Of a stretch of DNA of 64,000 nucleotides, positions 48,470 through 60,323 are shown one piece after another. The DNA lies in assembly GCA_035578905.1 (NCBI GenBank), contig JAQJVL010002544.1, positions 1-64,000 of the forward strand, read 5' to 3'. The position numbers and the translations under genes were made by a program. The notes under the pieces are model-generated. The model did not search any database. It was not told the origin of the DNA and saw nothing but the letters and a program-made list of their open reading frames with translations. Each line of letters opens with the position of its first letter. The first letter of the stretch is position 1. This stretch comes from Stictocephala bisonia. Lineage: Eukaryota > Arthropoda > Insecta > Hemiptera > Membracidae.

Positions 48470-48811
48470 TTTTGTGGTGGAGAGGTCTATTCTCTTCAGG
48501 CACTTTATGGCTTGCTGTTCCGCTTGAGATGCATCCCGTGGAATGTAAAAGCACCTCTGCCGATACGATAGAAGTCTAGAAGCTCTGCCCCACAGTGCCT
48601 CGCACACAACTCCTCTATATAATGGTTGACTAGCGCGGTCCCTTGGTTGATACGATGACTGGCAGGCAGGTCGTGTCTGTGGGGTAGAGTGGACACAACA
48701 AGTCTAGAGGTCCTAAGTTTACATTTGATGCGCTGCTCGCCTATTAGGCCTAAACGGGAGATAACATTTTTAAACCTGCCGTTGGAGGTCTCAAGCCCTC
48801 ATGAGTAAATA
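48470..48811 (-). pseudogene. LINE ORF1 SGNH/esterase-like C-terminus (block B)
   Basis: Clearer copy of the block-A segment: the frame 48696-48505 starts MSTLPHRHDL and ends near GMHLKRNSKP, and upstream codons (NGRFKNVISRL) extend it to about 48790. Six additional bases (ggccta) keep the frame. The SGNH call rests on the LVNHYIEELC and FTFHGMHL pattern. Confidence 0.6.
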
Positions 48812-50164
48812 GTGATTGAAAAATGGTTGATGAAACTTAAAAGAATACAGTAAATGGGAGTTTTAACACCGGCAGTCAGACGTGCCGTACCGTTGGAGCG
48901 GAGACGTGGCAACATTGCTGGGCTTTGATACCGTGCGTAGGCCAATAGGTACTCGCGTCAGATGCGACTGCGCATCGGTTTAAAACAATTTGACGTGTAA
49001 CATCAGTTGCTCGACTTGGCGTTCAGGCAAATACCAATCTGCTTTTCTTTTCGCATTAGTCGAGTCAACAGGAAATGTGCATCAGCCATCCGACATCAGT
49101 TAAATTACTTAGTTACTTTCGTTGTAAGATAGCTGATTCACAATGACTGTGGTGTTGTTGTTACCGATACGCAAAGCCAGCTAATAGTGATTCTGTTTCT
49201 TACCTGCTGTTTCAGTCTCATGCAGACATAAGTGATTTTCCTGCATCTGATGTCCAGCACATCAGTTGCGCAGCTTAAAATGATGCAAAACATCTTATGC
49301 TGTTGTTTCGGACCATCCTAGTGAGGGATCTAGGGCGGTGATTGCCTAAATTCTTCAATAATCCAGATAAGTTAGTTTTTAAGAATTGCAATAGCCAAGG
49401 ATAATTGTGAGATCACGTAGGGCAAAGGTTAGGGAATTTGTGGGGAATGGGCCTTATGACCGTTGATAGTTTTTCCTATGGGCTATGGTGTGATATCTGA
49501 AAACCACATCTTTTTTAAGAAGTAAACGCGTTCAATCAGATCCAATCAACCCAGGGAATGCTCTACTAATAGCTTCTTAATTATGTAGCCTAATCAGTTA
49601 CTTGAAGCCCTGAGCAGATGATAGTCTTTTCTCTGGGAACTTGGTGTCATAACTGGTTCCCTGTAGAGTCTGACCTAGACCGAGTTACTTATTTAAATAT
49701 TAAGTAATCCCTTACATTTTAATTCAGTTATGTACTGGTCAATTGTTAAACCTGGGTTATGGTCTATGCAGTGAATGGTCTTACTGTGTATGTTTCTTTT
49801 ACCGCATTTTATAATCTGTAAATTTATGATTTACTTTCAATGTAGGATCTCCATTATCAATTAGATGTTTAACTGCGAATGGGGTTCTGTTTGGATTCAC
49901 ACCGAAATTCTTAACTAACCAAATTTAAGGTATTACTTCCGATGGCAAAAATCATCTTTGTTGTATCAATGGTAGCATTTTGAACATACTAAATAAAAGT
50001 TGTTGAGTTGTGGGACACCGGTCTAAATCCATTTAGCAAATGTTAGTAGACCTCCCGAGATATAATTCCGTAACCTTTCGCATTGTAAACAAAACTGTTA
50101 GACCAATATGATAGTAGAGGTATACTTTAACAAATACATAAAAACAACTAAATAATTTTTATTC
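48812..50164. other. spacer, no gene recognised (block B)
   Basis: Colinear with 5426-6764, with small indels only. Confidence 0.6.
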
Positions 50165-53058
50165 AACGTTTATGATTCAACCATCAATGTGTATAGAATG
50201 GCTGCCAATGTGTAGCCTATGGAATGACTATCATGGGGTATGATATAACCAACGAACACGGTACAACTATCAACGTTTATGATACGACTGTCAATGTGTA
50301 TAGAATGGCTGCCAATGTGTAGCCTATGGTATGACTATTATCGGGTATGATATAACCAACGAACACGGTACAACTATCAACGTTTATGATACGACTATCA
50401 ATGTGTATAGTATGACTGCCAATGTGTAGCCTATGGTATGACTATCATCGGGTAAGGTTTACCCAACGAACACGGTACAACAATCAACTTTTATGACGAC
50501 TATCAATGTTTATAGAATGGCTGCCAATGTGTAGCCTATGGTAAGACTATCATGGGGTATGATATAATCAACGAACACGGTACAACTATCAACGTTTATG
50601 ATACGACTATCAATGTGTATAGTATATGACTGCCAATGTGTAGCCTATGGTATGACTATCATCGGGAAAGGTTTACCCAACGAACACGGTACAACAATCA
50701 ACTTTTATGACGACTATCAATGTTTATAGAATGGCTGCCAATGTGTAGCCTATGGTAAGACTATCATGGGGTATGATATAATCAACGAACACGGTACAAC
50801 TATCAACGTTTATGATACGACTATCAATGTGTATAGTATATGACTGCCAATGTGTAGCCTATGGTATGACTATCATCGGGAAAGGTTTACCCAACGAACA
50901 CGGTACAACAATCAACTTTTATGATGACTATCAATGTTTATAGAATGGCTGCCAATGTGTAGCCTATGGTAAGACTATCATGGGGTATGATATAATCAAC
51001 GAACACGGTACAACTATCAACGTTTATGATACGACTATCAATGTGTATAGTATATGACTGCCAATGTGTAGCCTATGGTATGACTATCATCGGGAAAGGT
51101 TTACCCAACGAACACGGTACAACAATCAACTTTTATGACGACTATCAATGTTTATAGAATGGCTGCCAGTGTGTAGCCTATGGTAAGACTATCATGGGGT
51201 ATGATATAATCAACGAACACGGTACAACTATCAACGTTTATGATACGACTATCAATGTGTATAGTATATGACTGCCAATGTGTAGCCTATGGTATGACTA
51301 TCATCGGGAAAGGTTTACCCAACGAACACGGTACAACAATCAACTTTTATGACGACTATCAATGTTTATAGAATGGCTGCCAATGTGTAGCCTATGGTAA
51401 GACTATCATGGGGTATGATATAATCAACGAACACGGTACAACTATCAACGTTTATGATACGACTATCAATGTGTATAGTATATGACTGCCAATGTGTAGC
51501 CTATGGTATGACTATCATCGGGAAAGGTTTACCCAACGAACACGGTACAACAATCAACTTTTATGACGACTATCAATGTTTATAGAATGGCTGCCAGTGT
51601 GTAGCCTATGGTATGACTATCATCGGGTATGGTATAACCAACGAACACGGTACAACAATCAACTTTTATGACACGACTATCAATGTTTATAGAATGGCTG
51701 CCAATGTGTAGCCTATGGTATGACTATCATCGGGTATGGTATAACCAGCGAACACGGTACAACTATCAACGTTTATGATACGACTATCAATGTTTATAGA
51801 AGGGCTGCCAATGTGTAGCCTATGGTATGACTATCATCGGGTATGGTATAACCAACGTACACGGTACAACAATCAATTTTTATGACACGACTATCAATGT
51901 TTATAGAATGATTGCCAATGTGTAGCCTATGGTATGACTATTATCGGGTATGATATAACCAACGAACACGGTACAACTATCAACGTTTATGATACTACTA
52001 TCAATGTGTATAGTATGACTGCCAATGTGTAGCCTATGGTAAGACTATCATCGAGTAAGGTTTACCCAACGAACACGGTACAACAGTCAACTTTTATGAC
52101 GGCTATCAATGTTTATAGAATGGCTGTCAATGTGTAGCCTATGGTATGACTAACATCGGGTAAGGTTTACCCAACGAACACGGTACAACAATCAACTTTT
52201 ATGACACGACTATTGATGTTTATAGAAGGGCTGCCAATGTGTAGCCTATAGTATGACTATCATGGGGTATGATATAATCAACGAACACGGTACAACTATC
52301 AACGTTTATGATACGACTATCAATGTGTATAGTATATGACTGCCAATGTGTAGCCTATGGTATGACTATCATCGGGAAAGGTTTACCCAACGAACACGGT
52401 ACAACAATCAACTTTTATGATGACTATCAATGTTTATAGAATGGCTGCCAATGTGTAGCCTATGGTATGACTATCATCGGGTATGATATGACCAACGAAC
52501 ACGATACAACTATCAACGTTTATGATACGCGACTATCAATGTGTATAGTATGACTGCCAATGTGTAGCCTATGGTATGACTATCATCGGGTATGATATAA
52601 CCAACGAACACGGTACAACTATCACCGTTTATGATACGTCTATCAATGTGTATAGAATGGCTGCCAATGTGTAGCCTATGGTATGACTATCATCGGGTAA
52701 GGTTTACCCAACGAACACGGTACAACAATCAACTTTTATGATACGACTATTGATGTTTATAGAAGGGCTGCCAATGTGTAGCCTATAGTATGACTATCAT
52801 GGGGTATGATATAACCAGCGAACACGATACAACAATCAACTTTTATGACACGACTATCAATGTTTATAGAATCATTGCCAATGTGTAGCCTATAGAATGA
52901 CTATCATGGGGTATGGTATAACCGGCGAACACGATACAACAATCAACTTTTATGACACGACTATCAATGTTTATAGAATCATTGCCAATGTATAGCCTAT
53001 GGTATGACTATCATCGGGTACGGTATAACCAACGAACATGGTACAACTATCAACGTTT
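50165..53058. repeat. 107-bp satellite array, about 27 copies (block B)
   Basis: Same family as at 6765. From 50454 to about 51600 it is a regular 214-bp dimer: the aaggttt variant recurs at 50454, 50668, 50882, 51096, 51310 and 51524, exactly 214 apart each time. The rest is a mixed order of the two monomer types. Confidence 0.96.
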
Positions 53059-54443
53059 TAAATTAAAAGAAAACCTTTATTGTTTTTTAGAGACGACGTA
53101 AAAAGCACATGGTGACGTAAGATTAAGTTCCCATGGGAAAGGACAAACAGGCGGTTGCTGTAACGGTGTTGAGTGATACTGAATGCCGCCTTTTCGATCA
53201 GCAGTTGGGCCATCTGTTATTGCAAATGTGGTTGCCTATAACGATAATGGTAATCCACGGATTGAAAGCGCGTGATCTGCGATTTTCACCAAGAGGAATT
53301 CCTCATGCAATCCGGTGGTAGATGTTGTAATGAGTAATTTTGTGGTCAGTTTAGTGTAGTTCTCAGGAAATGATGTCATGTCATGAGCAGTTAAATCATT
53401 GCGTAGATGAAGAAACGAATTTGAACAATTAATTATATTTGCTATCGTATATTTAATTGTTAGACTACTGAACGTTAGCGTGTCTCAAGTCACCTTCATC
53501 GATAAGTGGTATTGTCTTTCTAAACGACAATGTATGTTTAAGACGGTTGTCGGTGAATTTGACTTTTCCATAAGTATATAACATCTTCATGAATATTTCT
53601 TATCGAATAATTGTGATTAGGATGGTTAAATTCCGTCTCTACATTTAATTATATTTGTTTTTGTCAACCTTTCTAACAAATTAGAACTTTTGTTTGATAT
53701 ATTATTATTAATACATGTCAAGATGAGACTAATAAAAAATGGAACCTTATTTCCTTTGTCCTATCCACAGAGTAATATTATTTATGTGACAATTTATTAC
53801 ATATGATCTGTCTATGAGTCCATCGATTGCACACTTACCATCCCAACACACTCCACTTCATGTCTCAAATTCACATCAGTGTCACAGTGACTCAAGAACA
53901 TATGTTTTTTCCAGGACAGTAAAGACGGTGTTTTTTAAATTATCAGCGGGGGAGGGGATTCATAAGCTTCAAGACGTATATTAGTAAATTATTATCATCT
54001 GAAGACTTATTTACAATGCGTTTCAGTGCCTACATTAAAAAAAAAATTACCCCGGTGATATATGTTTTTATTATTTATTTCAAAAAATTGTTTAACATGA
54101 TATTTTTATTTTTTGAATACGATTATTCTGTAATAAATTATATTACGATTTTAATGGAGCTTTTTATGTAAATTATTGTAAGTTTACATACCCATACACG
54201 TACAAAGACATACCTTTTCGAAGTACACTCAATTACCACTCGTGCGAGTAAAGAGTCGGGTTGAGTTGCCACGTTTGACCCCTTCAAGCATCGGTCTACC
54301 CAAATTTTTCTGTATATTTTAAATGTATTTTACTTTAATACTTAATTTCAGGTATTTTAAAAGTCCAATGTAACTTTTAAACATTTTCATGTAAACTTGA
54401 AATATATTGAATTCGAAGTGATGTTATGCACAATTTTCTCAAT
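53059..54443. other. spacer with the unoccupied retroposon site (block B)
   Basis: Colinear with 10294-12109 but without the roughly 395-bp retroposon: 53657-53663 reads GTTTTTG. Contains the same 62-codon ORF (53133-53321). Confidence 0.7.
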
Positions 54444-54803
54444 ACGATAAAAACAAAAACTAAAGAGCACATTTACCGAACGATAAAAACACAAACTAAA
54501 GAGCACATTTACCGAACGATAAAAACACAAACTAAAGAGCACATTTACCGAACGATGAAAACACAAACTAAAGAGCACATTTACCGAACGATAAAAACAC
54601 AAACTAAAGAGCACATTTACCGAACGATAAAAACACAAACTAAAGAGCACATTTACCGAACGATAAAAACACAAACTAAAGAGCACATTTACCGAACGAT
54701 AAAAACACAAACTAAAGAGCACATTTACCGAATGATAAAAACACAAACTAAAGAGCACATTTACCGAACGATAAAAACACAAACTAAAGAGCACATTTAC
54801 CGA
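54444..54803. repeat. 36-bp minisatellite, 10 copies (block B)
   Basis: Ten units of the block-A repeat. The three base differences among units (for example cgatgaaaac and aatgataaaa) change the amino acid in the plus-strand open frame, as expected without coding constraint. Confidence 0.97.
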
Positions 54804-55073
54804 ACGCTAAACTTTGGAATTCATCTAATTATAACCAAGGCTTATTTATAATGTAATTTTTTATGAACTGAAATAAATTCTTAAATAATAAATAAATGCA
54901 CAGTTTTGCAAGTAAAACTTTCAAATATTTACCATAGTTATGATGCGTTGAATATTAAAGACTAACTTAATTGTAGTGTAAGTCCATAGAAATAATTACA
55001 ACATATTGTTTATACAACATAATAATCATTTCTTCCAGTCGTTTTAGAAAATATTTGACAAATTTACTAAATT
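54804..55073. other. AT-rich spacer between minisatellites (block B)
   Basis: Nothing recognised. Confidence 0.6.
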
Positions 55074-55382
55074 AAACCTAGACCCAGCCACTCCCTCACT
55101 GATACACATTCTAAACCTAGACCCAGCCACTCCCTTACTTATATGAATTCTAAACCTAGACCCAGACACTCCCTCACTGATTCACATTCTAAACCTAGAC
55201 CCAGCCACTCCCTCAATGATACACATTCTAAACCTAGACCCAGACACTCCCTCACTGATTCACATTCTAAAGCTACCCAGCCACTCCCTCACTGATACAC
55301 ATTCTAAAGCTACCCAGCCACTCCCTCACTGATACACATTCTAAAGCTACCCAGCCACTCCCTCACTGATACACATTCTAAA
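55074..55382. repeat. 37/39-bp minisatellite (block B)
   Basis: About eight units as in block A, in a different variant order. Confidence 0.93.
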
Positions 55383-58300
55383 GCTATTCTCAACATACAT
55401 GTATACAAACCCCGGGTTCAGGCTTTGACCATTTTTGCTCTTAAGGCCACATTTTGAGGCAGTTATTTTTGTACCTGCACCTGAATATGGAGCTAACAGA
55501 ATAAATGTTACAAAAGTGAAACCTTGTATAGACGTTATACACGCGCAACATATTTGATTTTAGACTTGAAACTATTAATTTCATACATCAGGTGTCAAAC
55601 TCTGAAACTACAGAATAATACCGTATTACTAAAATCAAAACTTGTAAACCCGTAATAAACGCTCCACATATTTAAATTTAGATGTTGAAACTAAAATAGC
55701 ATTCATTAGGTGTAAAACTCTTAAACTACATTTAAGAATAAACCAAACAAAATTCTGTAATTCTTTAAGTTTAATAAATTTGCTCAATTAATTTACTTTT
55801 CGAGTTTCAGATAAGTTTCTGTAAAGTTTATAATGTTTAATACTGTGTGAGCACACACAAAATGGATTCTTCTCTTCAATCTGAATACAGTTTCAGGGGA
55901 CTCTTTCGCCCCAAAGATCACACACCTCAATTATGTATCAATGTATTGTCCAAAACACGTACCGGTAGATAAAACAAAACAAAGGCGATGACGGAGCAAA
56001 ACATTAAATGGAGATATAAAATGTTAGTCGGTATAATTTAATAAAGTATCGCTATTACCAGTAAAATTTACATTTGCACTGTACTGCTAATATTGAATAT
56101 AATAATAGAAAATATACAGTAGTACACTACGAGAAATTATTATATTTTAGAACCTTACAGATGCCTTATTACAATTTTACTAACTTTACAAGATATTTCT
56201 TCTATATGAGAAAGGTACTACATGAAAATACACTGTTACTGCACTTTCACTCTGCCTTAAATTTGGTTTCTAATCATCTTGCAATCCTGAAGGATAATTT
56301 TAATCCTGAAGTATGTATATTTAATTACTTACGAAGGCCCGTTAACTATCCATGCCCGATAAGTCCACTCAAACCACCTTACTGTCGCAAAACGTCACAA
56401 CACAGCTGATACCTGTCCACGGCCACTTCGATCAGTCGACGATTCCACAGCAACTGCCTGGCCGATATAGCAGTCATTGTTGGTTCCCCGCTTTCCCTCC
56501 CCTCTACGTCGACGCACAGTATAACTGTTACATAATACACTAAGCTAACCTACAATAAATTTAACAAAATTACATCTGGTTCTCCTCTCTCGATGAGGAA
56601 TCTAATTCGAATTCAGATAATGTTACGCATTGATTCAAGTAATTCGTTTATTACCCTGAAATACTATTTGAAAGTCTTAGAGTTTATCTGCAGTGTTATA
56701 GGATTCTATGTAATCAAAGTAAAACTAATAGTTGTAAGGAGTTAATAAAGAAGATTTATATCAGGATAATGTGCAATATTAACTTATGTTTTCAAAATAT
56801 CGACAAAATATGTGATGCGTAAATGTGGGCAGATATTTCACCGTCAGCCGTCTATACGTGTGGATCTATGTTACTGTTACTGTTAACTACGGGTCGGTTC
56901 GTGTTGTAGTGAACACCGATGGTCCTTTATAGAGGACAATAAGTTTACGTGTGTTTGGTAATTTAATATCTTCAAGAATTAAATTTAACTGTGCGTAAAA
57001 AGTATTAAAATACTTAATATATTTAGAAAACCCAACTTATGGTCGATTAGAATAGCTCTTTATTAATCAAATGACACTTTAAATGTGTTACGATACAATC
57101 ATTATCATGGACCGAATCCTTGAAGTAGAAAGCCATGTTTTTGGCTTTTTACGTGAAAGCCATTAAGGGGGGGGGGGGGAGGTTGTGCGCAATATATATT
57201 GTACGTGTTATTGTTCTTACAAACCGTATGACTAAACGTCCGTTTTACGGATTGTTCCCTAGGTACATCTTCTCTCATTGAGGAAGTAATTACAGTTGTT
57301 CGTGCACGATATTTTTTATTGTGGTCACTGTTATGCTTAATTTTTATTTTCCACAAACACGGAACTCTTTTATAACGCTTAATAAATTCTGTAAAAAATG
57401 TATTAGAGCAGTGCTGCAAGCCCGATGGCATAGTGTTAAATGTGCAAAACAATGTTTTAAATATATTGCACATGAATAGAACAGAGTTCACATCTTTCTC
57501 CTTTCCCCGACAAAAGGATTCTGTGTTTTCACTCTTTGTTTTAATTGATACTATTTATCGATAAAAAGACAATGCTCGCCCTGCCAGATATCCTCTTCTT
57601 TGTGGAATTCATTATATTTCGATAAAACGTACGTTTTGCTGTTTTCGTGCTTTATTTTAATTGATACTATTTATTGACAACAAGACAATAACGATAAAAT
57701 AATGCGTGTATAAACCTCTTTTTATGATGATTTCTCAATAAACTTTATTCAGTCGGACAGTAAATATTTGTTTATTGATATTTATAAAATATTTCCTACG
57801 CGAGGGAGTAAATTGAAACTTGACTGTTACGTCGACTAAGGGAAAGTTCCATATAAATGAAATGTAATATGCTTTATTTAATGAGTCAAAGTTAGGTCCT
57901 TTGTTACACTTAACATTATAAAGGAAATACGATACAAACTAGAATATCTACAAAATGAATATATCTACAAGTTATGAAATAATAATCTATACAAATTAAT
58001 CCTCAAGCGTAAAAGAACATAAAACGAAAGAAGAAAATAAACAACAACTAAATTTCACTAAAAAATAAGAAAAATCAAAATAATTCCAGAAACTAACCAA
58101 CAAACACACAGTAAACACTCCGCTCTACACTGACAGCACGACCGAAGGTTACTGTGTAGTGTTTGTTTAACTTGGACGTAGTTCAGTGTTCTTCAGAGAG
58201 TGTCGGCTTTCATGTGGTGTTATATATATATATTTCAAGGACAAGAACACTATTTTAGTTTATCAATTTGTGCACTATGAGTAAGAAATAAATAACAGTT

Positions 58301-58699
58301 TAACGACTTTATCGCCATGAGATTATGACAATAAAGAAGCTGTTTATTTTATGTATAGGAAATAGGGATGAGAAGAATTTTGAGATTTCTTTATGTATTT
58401 TGAATGGTCGTGGAAGTATGAATCTTAATTCAGAAACCATTTCGGAATATCATTCTCATCATGTTATGAACTAATTCCTCGGGTGGTTGAAGTAGTATTC
58501 AGGGCTAAAATACAAACTGAAAGAATTACACCTAGTTGTAAAATGTTGGTACAGTAATTACAATAATCACAATGTATTGATATTCTACGAACCTAATAAT
58601 TTTGCTGTTTTGTGATATATATATATCAACAATATATATATCAACGGCAATAGACACAAATTACAGAATTTCCTTCACAATGAACATTGTTAAGTGAGC
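55383..58699. other. spacer, no gene recognised (block B)
   Basis: Colinear with 12947-16283. Differences from A: shorter (TA)n runs, a 14-base deletion near 58145, and a G12 run at about 57168 instead of G10. No domain seen in the small frames (56074-56409, 57105-57491). Confidence 0.6.
58694..58699. other. candidate 6-bp target duplication of the Polinton-like element
   Basis: GTGAGC directly before the AG of the candidate element end. The same six bases with uninterrupted flank are at 16278-16283. Confidence 0.55.
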
Positions 58700-59850
58700 A
58701 GTAGTAGGGATTTGCCGTTCCTGGCCCAGAGCTTGAATTTCGGGACCAGTGGACCAGAGATTGAATTTCGATATATATATATGGTTAGATGTGTTTAGAT
58801 TGATAATTTGACAGTTTGCTCGGATGGTTGATAATTTTGTGGTGCAGTGCTAGGCGTGAATTGAAAGTTGTGTTTTAGTTTTAGTGCGCGGTGAATGGGT
58901 TCGAGTGTCACGCGGTGAATTCGGCCAGAACGCCGATCGAGATTTCTGCAGTGGCATCGTTTCGCGGAGCACTGTGTAGGCAGTCCCGGCGGTGCGGTGT
59001 TATAAGTGATTCGATCGCGGCACAGGCAGTCCCGGTGGTGCAGTGTTATAAGTGATTCGATCGCGGCACCCCGCGGAGCACTGTATAGGCAGTCCCGGTG
59101 GTGCGGTGTTATAAGTGATTCGATCGCGGCACCCATTCCCCGCTGGTTGTTTGACACGATAACATTCGCGTGGTTGTTTGCGTGAGATTTCGGTGGTGGA
59201 TGCGGCTGCTCCGTCACTTGGCTATCATCTTCCCTCGTCCCTCATCACCTTAATAAAATAATTTCACATCTTCCACAATACTCAAAAAAGTCTTCCCTTA
59301 ACGTTCGCGTATCGTTCATGTAACGTTCAAGTATCGTTCAGGTGACGTTTACGTGTCGTTTAGGTTTCGTTTACGTATCGTTCAGGTGACGTTTATCTTT
59401 CCTCGTCCATGTATCGTTCAGGTGACGTTTCGTCCACCCCAAAAGATTCGATCGCGGCACCCCACGGAGCGCTGTGTAGGCAGTCCCGGCGGTGCGGTGT
59501 TATAAGTGATTCGATCGCGGCACCCATTCCCCGCTGGGTTGTTTGACACGATAACATTCGCGTGGTTGTTTGCGTGAGATTTCGGTGGTGGATGCGGCTG
59601 CTCCGTCACTTGGCTGTCATCTTCCCTCATCCCTCATCACCTTAATAAAATAATTTCACATCTTCCACAATACTCAAAAAAGTCTTCCCTTAACGTTCGC
59701 GTATCGTTCATGTAACGTTCAAGTATCGTTCAAGTATCGTTCAGGTGACGTTTACGTGTCGTTTAGGTTTCGTTTACGTATCGTTCAGGTGACGTTTATC
59801 TTCCCTCGTCCATGTATCGTTCAGGTGACGTTTCGTCCACCCCAAAATAC
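58700..59850. repeat. candidate terminal repeat region with nested tandem repeats
   Basis: Contains four copies of a roughly 60-bp unit (aggcagtcccggcggtgc, ataagtgattcgatcgcggc) at about 58978, 59026, 59088 and 59480, and a 391-bp duplication (about 59070-59450 and 59461-59846; gtgcggtg at 59101 and 59492). The minus-strand frames 58795-59217 and 59418-59630 are readings of these repeats and not genes. Confidence 0.75.
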
Positions 59851-60190
59851 GATCAATTTTCAGGGCGGTCAGAGGAGACAGCTAACTCTGTGCAAATGGC
59901 TACTTATAAGACTAATGTCAACTCAACAGCACTTCTGAGTGCTAACGATATGTATGTGGTGCAGCAACAACATTCATCGTCGTCTTTCCCCTTCGTTCAG
60001 GTGACGTTTATCTTTCCTCGTCCATGTATCGTTCACGTGACGTTTCGTCCACGTATCGTTCAGGTGACGTTTATCTTCCCTCATCCACGTATCGTTCAGG
60101 TGACGTTAACGTGTCGTTTAGGTTTCGTTTACGTGTCATTCAGGTTTCGTTTACGTGTCGTTCAGGTGACGTTTATCTTCTCTCGTCGTC
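59680..60190. repeat. cgttcaggtgacgttt repeats
   Basis: About ten scattered copies of a 16-base core cgttcaggtgacgttt joined by variants (cgtttaggtttcgttt), partly inside the 391-bp duplication. They read in several frames. Confidence 0.8.
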
Positions 60191-60323
60191 CTCGTCGTTT
60201 CTTCACTCTTCAACACCAAAATACGACAAATGTTCAGGGTGGTCAGAGGAGACAGCTAACTCCATGCAAATGGCTACTTATAAGACTAATGTCAACTCAT
60301 CAGCACTTCTGAGTGCTAACGAT

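Noticed and set aside
58795..59630. Minus ORFs of 140 and 70 codons near the Polinton end
   Set aside because: Both read through the tandem repeats of the terminal region and share the repeated peptide only because of the DNA repeat.
59756..60312. Plus ORFs of 60 and 166 codons with YRSGDV/VQVTF repeats
   Set aside because: Three-frame readings of the cgttcaggtgacgttt repeat; no domain.
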